DNA of 64,000 nt from Flavobacterium terrae (GTDB lineage: Bacteria; Bacteroidota; Bacteroidia; Flavobacteriales; Flavobacteriaceae). The DNA lies in assembly GCF_900142035.1 (NCBI RefSeq), contig NZ_FQZI01000003.1:186001-250000 (forward strand), written 5' to 3'. Below are positions 19,316 through 29,189 of this stretch, piece after piece (position 1 is the first letter of the stretch; the number at the start of each line of letters is the position of its first letter). Under the pieces are notes generated by a model. It searched no databases. It was not told the origin of the DNA and saw only the letters and a list, made by a program, of their open reading frames with translations. A program made the translations under genes and the position numbers.

Positions 19316-20239
19316 ATGAACAAAATAAAACTATTTTGCCCTGCAACAGTAGCTAATATTTGTTGTGGATTTGACGTTTTAGGACTCTGTTTGAGCACCA
19401 TAGGCGATGAAATGATTATTCATAAATCGTCAAAAAAAGGCATACGAATCACCAAAATAACCGGAGCTGATTTACCATTTGAAACAGAGAAAAATGTTGC
19501 AGGTGTTGCCGCCTTAGCGCTCCTCAAAGATCTTGATATCGACTTTGGCTTCGACATTGAAATTCATAAAAAAATTAAAGCCGGTAGCGGAATCGGAAGT
19601 TCTGCGGCTAGTGCTGCTGGTGCCGTTTTTGGAATTAATGAGTTACTAGGTCAGCCCTATTCTAGAAAAGAATTGGTGGAATTTGCTATGAAAGGAGAAG
19701 CTTTAGCTAGTGGCAGTGAGCATGCAGACAATGTTGCTCCGGCTCTTTTGGGCGGATTTACTCTAGTTCGTGGTTACAATCCATTGGATGTGATTCGAAT
19801 TGAAAGTCCTGCCGAGTTATATGTTACGGTTGTTCATCCTCAAATTGAATTGAAAACTTCAGAAATGCGCGCTGTTTTAAAACCAGAAATCACTCTAAAA
19901 AGTGCTATCACTCAATGGGGAAATCTTGGAGGATTAATTGCTGGATTATACACCGAAGATTATGAGCTTATAAAGCGTTCTTTACACGATGAAATTGTAG
20001 AACCACTGCGAAGTCCATTTATTCCTAACTTTGATTTAGTTAAGAATAGCGCTTTGAAAAACAATGCTTTAGGATGTGGGATTTCGGGTTCAGGACCATC
20101 AATTTTTACTTTAAATAAAGGAATTAAAATAGCTAATAATATTGCTGTTATAATGAAAGATATATACTCAAAAACCAATATACCTTTTGAAATTCATATT
20201 TCAAAAATCGATTCACAAGGTATTCGTATTATCAACTAA
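19316..20239 (+). CDS. thrB: Homoserine kinase
   Basis: This 307-residue GHMP kinase converts L-homoserine to O-phosphohomoserine. The GHMP glycine-rich ATP loop is GSGIGSSAASAAGAVFG, and LGCGISGSGPSIF is the C-terminal GHMP motif. The ATG at 19316 gives MNKIKLFCPATVANICCGFDVLG, the normal N-terminus. An in-frame ATG at 19292 inside thrA would add eight unsupported residues. It sits 10 bases after thrA and 12 before thrC. Confidence 0.95.
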   Translation: MNKIKLFCPATVANICCGFDVLGLCLSTIGDEMIIHKSSKKGIRITKITGADLPFETEKNVAGVAALALLKDLDIDFGFDIEIHKKIKAGSGIGSSAASAAGAVFGINELLGQPYSRKELVEFAMKGEALASGSEHADNVAPALLGGFTLVRGYNPLDVIRIESPAELYVTVVHPQIELKTSEMRAVLKPEITLKSAITQWGNLGGLIAGLYTEDYELIKRSLHDEIVEPLRSPFIPNFDLVKNSALKNNALGCGISGSGPSIFTLNKGIKIANNIAVIMKDIYSKTNIPFEIHISKIDSQGIRIIN

Positions 20240-20251
20240 GAAAATAAAAAA

Positions 20252-21541
20252 ATGAAGTATTACAGTCTAAATAAAAAACAGCATAAAGTTACTTTTCAGA
20301 AAGCTTTAATTAGCAGTTTGGCTCCTGATAATGGTTTGTACTTTCCTAAAAAAATAACACCACTTCCCTACTCTTTTTTCGAGACTATTGAACAGCTAAG
20401 TAATGAAGAAATCGCTTTTGCAGCAATACAGCAATTCATAGGAGATGAAATTCCTGAAACCAATTTAAAACAAATTATTAAAGAAACCTTATGCTTTGAA
20501 TTTCCGATTGTTCTAATTAACGAAACCTGTTATTCCCTCGAGTTATTTCACGGACCTACTATGGCGTTTAAAGACGTTGGTGCGCGATTTATGTCTCGAT
20601 GCTTAAGTTATTTCAATCAGCATAATGCAAAAACAACAACTATTTTAGTTGCTACTTCCGGAGACACTGGCGGTGCGGTCGCCAATGGTTTTTTTAATAC
20701 AGAAAATGTCAATGTAGTAATTCTTTACCCTAGTGGAAAAGTAAGTGATTTTCAGGAATTGCAATTAACAACACTTGGAGAAAACATTTCTGCGCTTAAA
20801 GTAAATGGTACTTTTGACGATTGTCAAGCAATGGTGAAAAAAGCTTTTTCAGATATTGATTTGAAGTATAAAAATTTAACTTCTGCAAATTCTATAAATA
20901 TTGCGCGTTGGCTTCCGCAAATGTTTTATTTTTTCTTTGCTTATCGCGAATTAAAAAAACATAACAAATCAATTGTATTATCTTGTCCAAGTGGTAATTT
21001 CGGAAATCTGTGTGCTGGAATATTAGCAAAAAAACTTGGCTTACCCATTTCTCATTTCATTGCAGCCACCAATGCTAATGATACCGTTCCAAGATTTCTT
21101 GTTCATGGAGAGTTTCAACCAAAACAGACTATTGCTACAATATCTAATGCTATGGATGTAAGTAATCCGAGTAATTTTATCAGAATCCAGGAATTATATA
21201 ATCATGATTTAAATACTTTTAAAAAAGATTTTTCAGCCTATTCTTTTACTGACGAAGAAACAAAAGATGCTATGCAACTTTTATACAAAAACTATCACTA
21301 TGTATCTGAGCCACATGGCGCAATTGGCTACTTAGGACTTCAAGAAGAATTGAAAAAGAAATCTGATTCAATTGGTGTATTTCTAGAAACCGCCCATCCA
21401 ATTAAATTTTCAGAAATTGTAGAATCAACTTTACAAATCAATTTAGCAGTACCAGAACAAATTGAAAGTATAATGAATAAAGAAAAAAAGAGTATTCAAA
21501 TTGCCACATATGATCAACTTAAAGATTATTTACTATCCTAA
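20252..21541 (+). CDS. thrC: Threonine synthase
   Basis: This 429-residue PLP enzyme converts O-phosphohomoserine to threonine. The PLP-lysine motif is HGPTMAFKDVGARFM, the phosphate-binding loop ATSGDTGGAVANG, and further family motifs are SANSINIARWLPQ and SCPSGNFGNLCAG. It is the last gene of the thr operon. No clear terminator hairpin is seen before the gcvT promoter region. Confidence 0.96.
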   Translation: MKYYSLNKKQHKVTFQKALISSLAPDNGLYFPKKITPLPYSFFETIEQLSNEEIAFAAIQQFIGDEIPETNLKQIIKETLCFEFPIVLINETCYSLELFHGPTMAFKDVGARFMSRCLSYFNQHNAKTTTILVATSGDTGGAVANGFFNTENVNVVILYPSGKVSDFQELQLTTLGENISALKVNGTFDDCQAMVKKAFSDIDLKYKNLTSANSINIARWLPQMFYFFFAYRELKKHNKSIVLSCPSGNFGNLCAGILAKKLGLPISHFIAATNANDTVPRFLVHGEFQPKQTIATISNAMDVSNPSNFIRIQELYNHDLNTFKKDFSAYSFTDEETKDAMQLLYKNYHYVSEPHGAIGYLGLQEELKKKSDSIGVFLETAHPIKFSEIVESTLQINLAVPEQIESIMNKEKKSIQIATYDQLKDYLLS

Positions 21542-21558
21542 TTTCCTTTTTTAACCAC

Positions 21559-21589
21559 TTTGCAACTCGATAAAAAATAGGTACATTAG
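21559..21589 (+). promoter_or_regulatory. Candidate gcvT promoter
   Basis: TTTG at 21559-21562 and TACATTAG at 21582-21589 (one mismatch to TAnnTTTG) are 19 bases apart, and the ATG follows 28 bases later. Confidence 0.5.
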
Positions 21590-21616
21590 CGCTCGAAAAT
21601 AATTTTACAACACAAT

Positions 21617-22699
21617 ATGAAAAATACAGCATTAACGCACATTCACGAAAGTTTAGGAGCTAAAATGGTTCCATTTGCAGGTTACAATATGCCTGTTCAA
21701 TACGAAGGAGTTAACATAGAACATGAAACTGTTCGTAATGGCGTGGGAGTTTTTGATGTTTCACATATGGGAGAATTCTTTTTGAAAGGTGAAAATGCTT
21801 TAGCTTTAATTCAGAAAGTAACTTCTAACGATGCTTCAAAATTAGTTGATGGAAAAGCACAATACTCATGCCTGCCAAATAACGAAGGCGGAATTGTTGA
21901 TGATTTAATTGTATACAAAATTGCTGACAATCACTATATGTTGGTTGTAAATGCTTCAAACATTGAAAAAGACTGGAATTGGATTTCATCTCACAACGAC
22001 TTAGGAGTTGAAATGATTGATAACTCTGATGCATATTCGTTATTAGCAATTCAAGGCCCTAAAGCTGCTGAAGCTATGCAATCGCTAACGTCTATTGATT
22101 TAGTTAACATGCCTTATTATTCATTCCAAATTGGAGAATTTGCTGGTGTAAACGATGTGATTGTTTCGGCTACAGGTTATACAGGTTCTGGAGGATTTGA
22201 AATTTATTTCAAAAATGAAGATGCGGCAACTATCTGGGCTAGAGTTTTTGAAGCTGGTGCTGCTTTCGGAATCAAACCAATTGGTTTAGCAGCTCGTGAT
22301 ACATTACGTTTAGAAATGGGCTTCTGTTTATACGGAAACGATATCAATGATACAACTTCACCATTAGAAGCTGGCTTAGGTTGGATTACAAAATTTGACA
22401 AAGAGTTTACTAATTCAGTTAATCTTAAGAAACAAAAAGAAGAAGGAGTTACTCGTAAACTAGTTGCTTTTGAATTAATAGAAAGAGGAATTCCTCGTCA
22501 CGATTATGAAATTGTTGATGCTAATGGAAATATTATAGGAATTGTTACCTCTGGTACTCAATCACCTTCAATGAATAAAGGTATTGGATTAGGGTATGTT
22601 CCAACAGCATTTTCAACAGTAGATTCTGAAATTTTCATTAGAATCAGAAATAAAGACATTGCTGCTAAAGTGGTTAAATTACCATTCTACAAAAAATAA
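21617..22699 (+). CDS. gcvT: Glycine cleavage system T protein (aminomethyltransferase)
   Basis: This 360-residue protein transfers the methylene group of glycine from aminomethyl-H-protein to tetrahydrofolate. Family blocks include the N-terminal [24 protein letters not shown], a [13 protein letters not shown] folate-site segment, and [18 protein letters not shown] with the catalytic Asp. The C-terminal barrel has [21 protein letters not shown]. The length is standard. The gcvH and gcvP partners are not in the window. Confidence 0.96.
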   Translation: MKNTALTHIHESLGAKMVPFAGYNMPVQYEGVNIEHETVRNGVGVFDVSHMGEFFLKGENALALIQKVTSNDASKLVDGKAQYSCLPNNEGGIVDDLIVYKIADNHYMLVVNASNIEKDWNWISSHNDLGVEMIDNSDAYSLLAIQGPKAAEAMQSLTSIDLVNMPYYSFQIGEFAGVNDVIVSATGYTGSGGFEIYFKNEDAATIWARVFEAGAAFGIKPIGLAARDTLRLEMGFCLYGNDINDTTSPLEAGLGWITKFDKEFTNSVNLKKQKEEGVTRKLVAFELIERGIPRHDYEIVDANGNIIGIVTSGTQSPSMNKGIGLGYVPTAFSTVDSEIFIRIRNKDIAAKVVKLPFYKK

Positions 22700-22703
22700 T
22701 TTC

Positions 22704-22733
22704 AAAAGGAGGCTCTAAAGAACCTCCTTTTTT
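22704..22733 (+). terminator. gcvT terminator; its T-run also forms part of the next promoter
   Basis: AAAAGGAGG pairs with CCTCCTTTT, followed by more T. The end of the T-run is the TTTG at 22731-22734 that lies 20 bases before the -7 element of the YebC gene. Confidence 0.85.
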
Positions 22734-22762
22734 GGCAAAATGCATTAATAGTTTTATTTTTG
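22731..22762 (+). promoter_or_regulatory. Promoter of the YebC-family gene
   Basis: TTTG at 22731-22734, a 20-base spacer and TATTTTTG at 22755-22762 followed by C form a near-ideal Bacteroidota promoter (TTTG/N17-23/TAnnTTTG). The start codon is 46 bases downstream. Confidence 0.8.
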
Positions 22763-22807
22763 CACTCTAATTTATAGAAACTTAGAAACTAAAATATATT
22801 CTTAGAA

Positions 22808-23518
22808 ATGGGAAGAGCGTTCGAATTTAGAAAAGCACGTAAAATGAAGCGTTGGTCAGCAATGGCAAAAACGTTTACAAAAATTGGTAAAGATATTGTA
22901 ATGGCAGTTAAAGAAGGAGGTCCAAATCCTGAAACTAACTCACGTTTAAGAGCAGTAATACAAAATGCAAAAGCTGCCAACATGCCAAAAGACAATGTTG
23001 ATCGTGCGATAAAAAAAGCATCAGATAAAGATACAGCAAACTATAAAGAAGTATTGTTCGAAGGATATGCACCTCATGGAATTGCAATTTTAATCGAAAC
23101 TGCTACTGATAACAATAATAGAACTGTTGCCAACATAAGAAGTTATTTCAACAAATGTAATGGACAATTAGGCACACAAGGTTCTGTTGAATTTATGTTT
23201 GATCATACATGTAACTTTAGAATTCCAGCTGAAGGACAAGATGTTGAAGAATTAGAATTAGAAATGATTGATTTTGGAGTAGAAGAAATTTTCGCTGACG
23301 AAGATGGAATTGTAATGTATGCTCCTTTTGAAAGTTTTGGTGCTATTCAAAAAGAATTAGAAAACCGTGGTATAGAAGTTTTGTCATCAGGTTTTGAAAG
23401 AATTCCACAAATCACTAAAGAACTAACAGCTGAGCAAGTTGCTGATGTTGAGAAGTTATTAGAAAAAATTGAAGAGGATGACGACGTAATGAACGTTTTC
23501 CATACAATGCAAGAATAA
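22808..23518 (+). CDS. YebC/PmpR family protein
   Basis: This 236-residue protein has the conserved start MGRAFEFRKARKMKRWSAMA, the NMPKDNVDRAIKKA segment and LFEGYAPHGIAILIE. YebC-family proteins were long annotated as DNA-binding transcriptional regulators. More recent work links members to ribosomes and translation of difficult motifs, so the role is open. It is monocistronic, between its own promoter and a terminator. Confidence 0.94.
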   Translation: MGRAFEFRKARKMKRWSAMAKTFTKIGKDIVMAVKEGGPNPETNSRLRAVIQNAKAANMPKDNVDRAIKKASDKDTANYKEVLFEGYAPHGIAILIETATDNNNRTVANIRSYFNKCNGQLGTQGSVEFMFDHTCNFRIPAEGQDVEELELEMIDFGVEEIFADEDGIVMYAPFESFGAIQKELENRGIEVLSSGFERIPQITKELTAEQVADVEKLLEKIEEDDDVMNVFHTMQE

Positions 23519-23536
23519 TTTATCCAATTATATATT

Positions 23537-23566
23537 AAAAACTCCTGAAAATTCAGGAGTTTTTTT
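23537..23566 (+). terminator. Intrinsic terminator after the YebC-family gene
   Basis: AAAACTCCTGAA pairs with TTCAGGAGTTTT around a two-base loop, followed by T. Confidence 0.9.
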
Positions 23567-23630
23567 ATTTATATGAGAATTATATAATTCTTAATAGAAA
23601 TCATGTAAAGCGTTTTGCCTGTGCCGAATC

Positions 23631-23638
23631 TAAATTTG
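23631..23638 (+). promoter_or_regulatory. -7 element of the secreted-protein gene
   Basis: TAAATTTG is a perfect TAnnTTTG match. Transcription would start around 23645, after an in-frame ATG at 23641 and before the one at 23668, which decides in favour of the later start codon. A TTTG 13 bases upstream is too close for a standard -33 element. Confidence 0.6.
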
Positions 23639-23667
23639 TAATGTATAATAACAAAAACAACAAAGTT

Positions 23668-24210
23668 ATGAAAACTACAATTTTAGGAATGCTTGCAGTA
23701 GTATTTACATTAAATATCCAAGCGCAGAACAAAAACTTACAAACAGAAGTAAAGACAACAGTAACAACCATTAAAGATTCTGATGGTGAAAAAAGATTAG
23801 TTAAATCGGAAGTTACAAAAGAAGTGCAAAAAGTAGGAGTCGAAGTTGAAAAAGAACGATCAGATTCTAAAAATATTCCAATGGCTAATAATCCTGTTGA
23901 AGTAACTAGCACAACTACAGTAAACCATAATGGTGTAGCAAAAGTTGTAGATATTGAAAAATCTACATATTACATGCTTGATGGTATGAAATACCAATTA
24001 AAATCTGAAGATGGAGAATCATACACCATGTATACTGATAAAAATAAACCACGTGGAAAAATGAGAAAAACATCAAACAACAACTATATTTACTATAATA
24101 AAAATAAGTTCTCTGTTGGTTATTTTGACTCTGAAGGAAACTTTATCTTAGAAACTTACAATAATAAATCTGATAAAATAACTACCGAGAAATTTCTTGT
24201 ACAGAAATAA
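23668..24210 (+). CDS. Small secreted hypothetical protein
   Basis: From the ATG at 23668 this is a 180-residue protein with a clean signal peptide (MKTTILGMLAVVFTLNIQAQ). The mature part is rich in Lys, Thr and Val with paired repeats of VEVTSTTTVNHNGVAKVV type, and a C-terminal beta-rich segment (YYNKNKFSVGYFDSEGNFIL). I do not recognise the family. A nine-residue longer version from 23641 would bury the signal peptide and precede the predicted transcript start. It is flanked by terminators and stands alone. Confidence 0.8.
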   Translation: MKTTILGMLAVVFTLNIQAQNKNLQTEVKTTVTTIKDSDGEKRLVKSEVTKEVQKVGVEVEKERSDSKNIPMANNPVEVTSTTTVNHNGVAKVVDIEKSTYYMLDGMKYQLKSEDGESYTMYTDKNKPRGKMRKTSNNNYIYYNKNKFSVGYFDSEGNFILETYNNKSDKITTEKFLVQK

Positions 24211-24230
24211 TAACAAAATTATTTACATAA

Positions 24231-24265
24231 AAAAAACTCCGAATCGTTGATTCGAAGTTTTTTTT
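24231..24265. terminator. Intrinsic terminator, convergent
   Basis: AACTCCGAATC pairs with GATTCGAAGTT (one bulge) with flanking A and T runs, between the secreted-protein gene and the leftward PLP enzyme. Confidence 0.8.
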
Positions 24266-24279
24266 ATAAGGAAATTATA

Positions 24280-25320
24280 CTATTTTATAAATTCAATTTT
24301 TTGAGCTTCTTCAGCATTTACACTATCAAAAAATCCTTGAGCATTCATCCACTCATCACTAAATACTTTACTCATGTATCTAGAGCCGTGATCAGGAAAA
24401 ATAGCTATCACATTACTATTTTCGTCAAACTCACCTTCTTCTGCATATTGCTTGATAGCTTGCATAACTGCTCCAGATGTATAACCTACAAATAAACCTT
24501 CGGTCTTTGCAATATTACGTGTCATGTGAGCACTATCTTCATCAGTGACTTTAACAAACTTATCTATCAAATCGAAATCTGTAGCAGTAGGAATTAAATT
24601 CTTACCTAATCCTTCGATTCTATATGGATAAATTTCTTCAGCATCAAATTCTCTTGTTTCATGGTATTTTTTTAATACCGATCCATAAGCATCAACACCT
24701 AAAATTCTAATATTTGGATTTTTCTCTTTTAAAAATTTAGCAGCACCTGATAATGTTCCTCCTGTACCTGTACAAGCCACAACATGTGTTACTTTTCCAT
24801 TGGTTTGATCCCAAATCTCAGGGCCTGTTGTTTTGTAATGTGCCTCAATATTTAACTCGTTAAAGTATTGATTGATATATACTGAACCCTTAGTTTCTTC
24901 ATGTAATCTTTTGGCAACATTGTAATATGATCTTTCGTCATCTGCAGAAACGTGGGCTGGACAAACATAGACCTTAGCTCCCATACTGCGTAGCATATCT
25001 ATTTTGTCTGGAGATGATTTTGAACTAACCGCAAGAATACATTCATATCCTTTAATGATACTTACCATTGCTAAACTAAATCCTGTATTACCAGATGTAG
25101 TTTCAATAATAGTATCTCCTGGCTTGATGATTCCTTGTCTTTCAGCTTCCTCAATAATGTATAATGCGATACGGTCTTTTGTAGAGTGACCAGGATTAAA
25201 GGCTTCTACCTTGGCATAAAAATTTCCTTTAATTTCTTCAGTAATCTTATTGATTTTAATTAGCGGAGTATTCCCTATTAATTCCAATACATTATTGTAA
25301 GCTTGTATATCTTGTCCCAT
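24280..25320 (-). CDS. PLP-dependent cysteine synthase / cystathionine beta-synthase family enzyme
   Basis: This 346-residue fold-type II enzyme has [10 protein letters not shown], the PLP lysine in [10 protein letters not shown] (Lys in SxKDR), the substrate loop [12 protein letters not shown] and the phosphate loop [25 protein letters not shown] resembles cystathionine beta-synthase more than CysK. It has no C-terminal CBS domains. It likely makes cystathionine or cysteine from serine or O-acetylserine with a thiol partner; the specific reaction cannot be read from sequence alone. No sulfur-metabolism neighbours are present. Confidence 0.88.
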   Translation of the reverse strand: MGQDIQAYNNVLELIGNTPLIKINKITEEIKGNFYAKVEAFNPGHSTKDRIALYIIEEAERQGIIKPGDTIIETTSGNTGFSLAMVSIIKGYECILAVSSKSSPDKIDMLRSMGAKVYVCPAHVSADDERSYYNVAKRLHEETKGSVYINQYFNELNIEAHYKTTGPEIWDQTNGKVTHVVACTGTGGTLSGAAKFLKEKNPNIRILGVDAYGSVLKKYHETREFDAEEIYPYRIEGLGKNLIPTATDFDLIDKFVKVTDEDSAHMTRNIAKTEGLFVGYTSGAVMQAIKQYAEEGEFDENSNVIAIFPDHGSRYMSKVFSDEWMNAQGFFDSVNAEEAQKIEFIK

Positions 25321-25396
25321 ATATTTTATAATCGAGGCTTTTTATTTTGGGATTTTAACAACACCAAAACTTTGCAAATCTATAAAAAAAATTTTA

Positions 25397-27535
25397 TTAA
25401 TGTTTAATTCCTTCTAAATCTAATAAAAAAGAAAACTCTTTAGCGACTTCTTTTAAGGCTTCAAACCTTCCGGAAGCACCGCCATGTCCAGTATCCATAT
25501 TAGTATCTAAATATAATAGTTTTTTATTACTTTTCAAAGTCCTAAGTTTAGCAACCCACTTCGCTGGTTCCCAATATTGCACCTGAGAATCATGTAATCC
25601 TGTAGTTACTAACATATTAGGATACTCTTGCTCTACAATATTATCATAAGGAGAATATGACTTCATATAATTATAATATTTTTTTTCGTTTGGATTTCCC
25701 CATTCGTCATACTCACCAGTTGTTAAAGGAATAGATTCATCTAACATAGTAGTTACAACATCTACAAAAGGTACAGCCGCTATAACCCCATTATACAAAT
25801 GTGGTGCCATATTTATTACAGCTCCCATTAAAAGTCCTCCAGCAGAACCTCCTTCAGCATATAAATGTTGTGGAGATGTATATTTTTGATCAATCAAAAA
25901 TTTAGAACAATCAATAAAATCTGTAAAAGTATTTTTCTTTTTTAATAATTTTCCGTCCTCATACCAAGGTCTTCCTAAATCTTCTCCACCACGAATGTGT
26001 GCAATCGCATAAATAAATCCTCTATCCAACAAACTTAAACGTGTAGTTGAAAAAGTACAATCCATTGAATAACCGTAAGAACCGTAAGCATATTGTAACA
26101 AAGGATTGTTTCCGTCCAATTTAATTCCTTTTCGATACACTAAAGAGACAGGAACCTTTACTCCATCCTGAGCAGTAGCCCAAATTCTTTTCTCTTCGTA
26201 ATTATTCTTGTCAAATTTACCTCCTAAAACTTCTTGCTCTTTCTTAATTTCTTTAGTCTTATCCTTCATATTAAAATCAATGATAGATGAAGGTGTTGTT
26301 AAAGACTGGTAACCATAACGCAATATATCCGTGTCAAAGTCTACATTCGTTGAAGTATATGCTGTATAGGTTTCACTTTCAAATGGAAGATAATACTCCC
26401 CTTCTCCATTCCAAGGCATAATTCGTAACTTGGTTAATCCGTTATCTCGCTCTTCTACAACCAAATAATCCTTAAAAATTTCGATATCTTCTAACAAAAC
26501 GTTATCTCTGTGAGGAATTAGATCTTTCCAATTTTCTTTTGAAGTACTATTTTCAGGAGTCTTCATCAACTTGAAGTTAGTCGCCTTATCCTTATTGGTC
26601 AAAATATAAAAACTGTCGTTATAATGCGAAATACTATACTCTAAACCTCTTGTCCTTTTTTGAAATACTTTAAAAGAATCATTGGGAGAATCTGCTTCAA
26701 CTATTTGATATTCTGTAGTCATTGTACTTTGAGATCCAATGACAATATATTTTTTAGACTTCTCTTTGTAAATGAAAACACTAAAAGTATCATCTTTCTC
26801 TTCAAAGACTAAAACGTCTTCAGAAGTATTTGTTCCTAATTTATGACGGAAAACTTTATCTGATCGAAGTGTTACAGGATCTTTAGTAACATAAAAAATA
26901 GTCTCATTGTCATTTGCCCAAACTGAACCTCCCGTACAATTTTCTATTTTATCTGAAAGAATTTCACCTGTTTCTAAATTTTTAACTTGAATAGTATAAA
27001 TTCTTCTGCTGACTAAGTCTACTCCAAAAGTTGCAAACTTATTGTTAGGACTTACACTCACTCCAGACAATTGAAAATATGCATGATTTTTTGCCAATTC
27101 ATTACAATCAAACATAATTTCTTCTTGAGCATCTAAACTTCCTTTTTTTCTTGAATAAATAGGATAATCCCCGCCAGTTATAAACTTAGAGATATAATAA
27201 TATCCGTTATACAAATAAGGAACAGATTGATCATCTTCTTTGATTCTAGATTTCATCTCTGCAAACAAACTATTTTGAAAATCTTTTGTGTGAGCAGTCA
27301 TTTCTTCATAATACTTATTTTCAGCATTTAAATAATCTATAACTTCTTTATTATCTCGATCATTTAGCCAATAATAATTATCTATTCTTATATCATTATG
27401 TTTTTCTAATGTGTGTGGAATTATTTTAGCAATGGGTGGCTGTATATTTTTTGACATTTTATATTGAGCAGTTATTTTATTAATTGAAGATGCAAAAATA
27501 AGACTTACCAAGCTTATTTTAACTAATTTATTCAT
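25397..27535 (-). CDS. S9 family prolyl oligopeptidase (protease II type), exported
   Basis: This 712-residue protein has an N-terminal signal-like segment (about 1-23, ending KITAQ). Residues about 35-440 are the seven-bladed propeller of peptidase S9A, starting PHTLEKHNDIRIDNYYWLNDRDN. Residues 450-712 are the alpha/beta-hydrolase domain: the nucleophile Ser is in GGSAGGLLMG and the catalytic His in DTGHGGASGRFE. The family cleaves short peptides after Pro or basic residues. It appears monocistronic and divergent from ybaB. Confidence 0.93.
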   Translation of the reverse strand: MNKLVKISLVSLIFASSINKITAQYKMSKNIQPPIAKIIPHTLEKHNDIRIDNYYWLNDRDNKEVIDYLNAENKYYEEMTAHTKDFQNSLFAEMKSRIKEDDQSVPYLYNGYYYISKFITGGDYPIYSRKKGSLDAQEEIMFDCNELAKNHAYFQLSGVSVSPNNKFATFGVDLVSRRIYTIQVKNLETGEILSDKIENCTGGSVWANDNETIFYVTKDPVTLRSDKVFRHKLGTNTSEDVLVFEEKDDTFSVFIYKEKSKKYIVIGSQSTMTTEYQIVEADSPNDSFKVFQKRTRGLEYSISHYNDSFYILTNKDKATNFKLMKTPENSTSKENWKDLIPHRDNVLLEDIEIFKDYLVVEERDNGLTKLRIMPWNGEGEYYLPFESETYTAYTSTNVDFDTDILRYGYQSLTTPSSIIDFNMKDKTKEIKKEQEVLGGKFDKNNYEEKRIWATAQDGVKVPVSLVYRKGIKLDGNNPLLQYAYGSYGYSMDCTFSTTRLSLLDRGFIYAIAHIRGGEDLGRPWYEDGKLLKKKNTFTDFIDCSKFLIDQKYTSPQHLYAEGGSAGGLLMGAVINMAPHLYNGVIAAVPFVDVVTTMLDESIPLTTGEYDEWGNPNEKKYYNYMKSYSPYDNIVEQEYPNMLVTTGLHDSQVQYWEPAKWVAKLRTLKSNKKLLYLDTNMDTGHGGASGRFEALKEVAKEFSFLLDLEGIKH

Positions 27536-27544
27536 AATAGTTTG

Positions 27545-27576
27545 TTGTGTTTGTGCATGGCAATTTAGTATTTTTG
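27545..27576 (+). promoter_or_regulatory. Candidate ybaB promoter
   Basis: TATTTTTG at 27569-27576 is a perfect -7 element. TTG at 27545-27547 lies 21 bases upstream, and the ATG is 24 bases downstream. Confidence 0.65.
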
Positions 27577-27600
27577 TCCTGGAATTAAAAAATTATTACA

Positions 27601-27927
27601 ATGTTTGGAGATATTATGGGTATGATGGGTAAGCTAAAAGAGACCCAGCAAAAAGTAGAAGAAACTAAAAAAAGACTTGATTTTGTTTTAGTTGACGAAC
27701 AAAGCTCAGATGGTTTATTAAAAACCACTTTAACAGCAAACCGAAAAATCAAATCTATTTCTATCGATGATTCTTTGCTTGAAGATAAAGAACAATTAGA
27801 AGACTATTTAATATTAGTATTAAACAAAGCTATCGAAAAAGCAACTAATGTTCATGAAGCAGAGTTAGGTGCAGTTGCAAAAGAAGGGATGCCTAACATT
27901 CCTGGAATGGATGGTTTATTCAAATAA
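27601..27927 (+). CDS. YbaB/EbfC family nucleoid-associated protein
   Basis: This 108-residue small basic/acidic protein matches YbaB/Ebf[27 protein letters not shown], a central strand region ([18 protein letters not shown]) and a C-terminal glycine-poor tail. The family forms tweezer-shaped dimers that bind DNA. In many bacteria it is next to recR or dnaX; here it stands alone between a promoter and a terminator. Confidence 0.9.
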   Translation: MFGDIMGMMGKLKETQQKVEETKKRLDFVLVDEQSSDGLLKTTLTANRKIKSISIDDSLLEDKEQLEDYLILVLNKAIEKATNVHEAELGAVAKEGMPNIPGMDGLFK

Positions 27928-27930
27928 ATA

Positions 27931-27962
27931 AAAACCCGAAGCTTATTACTTCGGGTTTTTAT
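27931..27962. terminator. Intrinsic terminator, convergent
   Basis: AAAACCCGAAG pairs with CTTCGGGTTTT around a seven-base loop, followed by T, between ybaB and the threonine aldolase gene. Confidence 0.92.
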
Positions 27963-27980
27963 TTATAATCGCTTTATAAA

Positions 27981-29006
27981 TTACATTGCAATTTTAGGCA
28001 AGATATTCATTACATATTCATGCATAACTTGGCGATAATCTAAGTGAGTAACTATACGAAGTTTACCATGCCCCATAGAACTGATATGAATTCCTTTTTC
28101 TTTTAGCTTATCGATTATTACTTTTTCATTCAAATAACTTTGTACAGAAAAAATTAAAATATTAGTCTCAACAGGTTCTACTGAGGCTACCCAAGGCAAC
28201 TGCTGTAAAATATGAGCTAATTCTTTTGCTCGCCTGTGATCATCTTCTAAACGCCCTACATGATGGTCTAAAGCATAAATTCCAGCCGCAGCAAGATATC
28301 CTGCTTGACGCATTCCTCCTCCAAGAATTTTTCTTACTCTTAATGCTTTTTTAATTGTTTTAGCATCAGAAATCAAAACTGATCCAACAGGCGCTCCAAG
28401 TCCTTTACTTAAACAGACAGAAATGGTATCGAACAATTGTCCAAATTGTCTTGGTGATTGACGTTTTGCCACTAAAGCATTCCAAATTCGAGCACCATCT
28501 AAATGATACTTCAAATTATTTTGAACACAAACTTGTTTTATTTCTGCTAATGTTTCTATTTCATAACAAGCTCCACCTCCTTTATTTGTAGTATTTTCAA
28601 TACTAACTAATTTGCTCAAAGGGGCATGGTAAAACTCAGGATCGTTAATCGAATTTTTTACTATAGAAGCATTAATCATCCCTCTAGTTCCATCAACTAA
28701 ATTACATGAAACTCCGCTATTAAAAGAAGCTCCACCACCTTCATAATGATATATATGCGACCATTTGTCACATATAACTTGGTCGCCAGGATTTGTATGT
28801 AGCTTTATTGCTGTTTGATTTGCCATTGTTCCCGAAGGAAAAAACAATGCAGCTTCCATTCCAAAAATAGTAGCGACTTTTTCTTCTAAAGCATTTACTG
28901 AGGGGTCTTGTTTATAAACATCATCTCCTACTTTTGCGCTAAACATAGCGTGCAACATTTCTTGTGTAGGCTTGGTTACGGTATCACTTACCAGGTTTAT
29001 TTCCAT
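27981..29006 (-). CDS. ltaE: Low-specificity threonine aldolase
   Basis: This 341-residue PLP enzyme of fold type I cleaves threonine (and allo-threonine) to glycine and acetaldehyde. Motifs are NLVSDTVTKPTQEML at the start, FFPSGTMANQTAI, the HLDGARIWNA aspartate block and SVCLSKGLGAPVGSVL with the PLP lysine. The length is normal. The presence of thrABC, gcvT and this gene within 12 kb covers synthesis and breakdown of threonine/glycine, but they are separate transcription units. Confidence 0.93.
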   Translation of the reverse strand: MEINLVSDTVTKPTQEMLHAMFSAKVGDDVYKQDPSVNALEEKVATIFGMEAALFFPSGTMANQTAIKLHTNPGDQVICDKWSHIYHYEGGGASFNSGVSCNLVDGTRGMINASIVKNSINDPEFYHAPLSKLVSIENTTNKGGGACYEIETLAEIKQVCVQNNLKYHLDGARIWNALVAKRQSPRQFGQLFDTISVCLSKGLGAPVGSVLISDAKTIKKALRVRKILGGGMRQAGYLAAAGIYALDHHVGRLEDDHRRAKELAHILQQLPWVASVEPVETNILIFSVQSYLNEKVIIDKLKEKGIHISSMGHGKLRIVTHLDYRQVMHEYVMNILPKIAM

Positions 29007-29056
29007 ATTGATAAAAAATCAATCTATTTGTAAGAATTAAATTGTTCTGAACTCAC

Positions 29057-29064
29057 TATTTTTG
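29057..29064 (+). promoter_or_regulatory. Candidate -7 element upstream of prfB
   Basis: TATTTTTG is a perfect TAnnTTTG match 126 bases before the prfB ATG, implying a 5' untranslated region of about 120 bases. A TTTG at 29027-29030 is 26 bases upstream, longer than usual. Confidence 0.5.
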
Positions 29065-29189
29065 GGGAGAAAAAATATTTTTAGTATCTTTCCCAAGTAT
29101 TTCAAACATATCACTTTTAAACCGTAACGGCTAATTATAGAAATACGTATAAAAACCTAAAAAATAGAAATCAAAAGTATAAAATTATT

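Noticed and set aside
23641..23667. Nine extra codons at the start of the secreted-protein gene
   Set aside because: The predicted transcript starts around 23645 and the signal peptide begins exactly at 23668.
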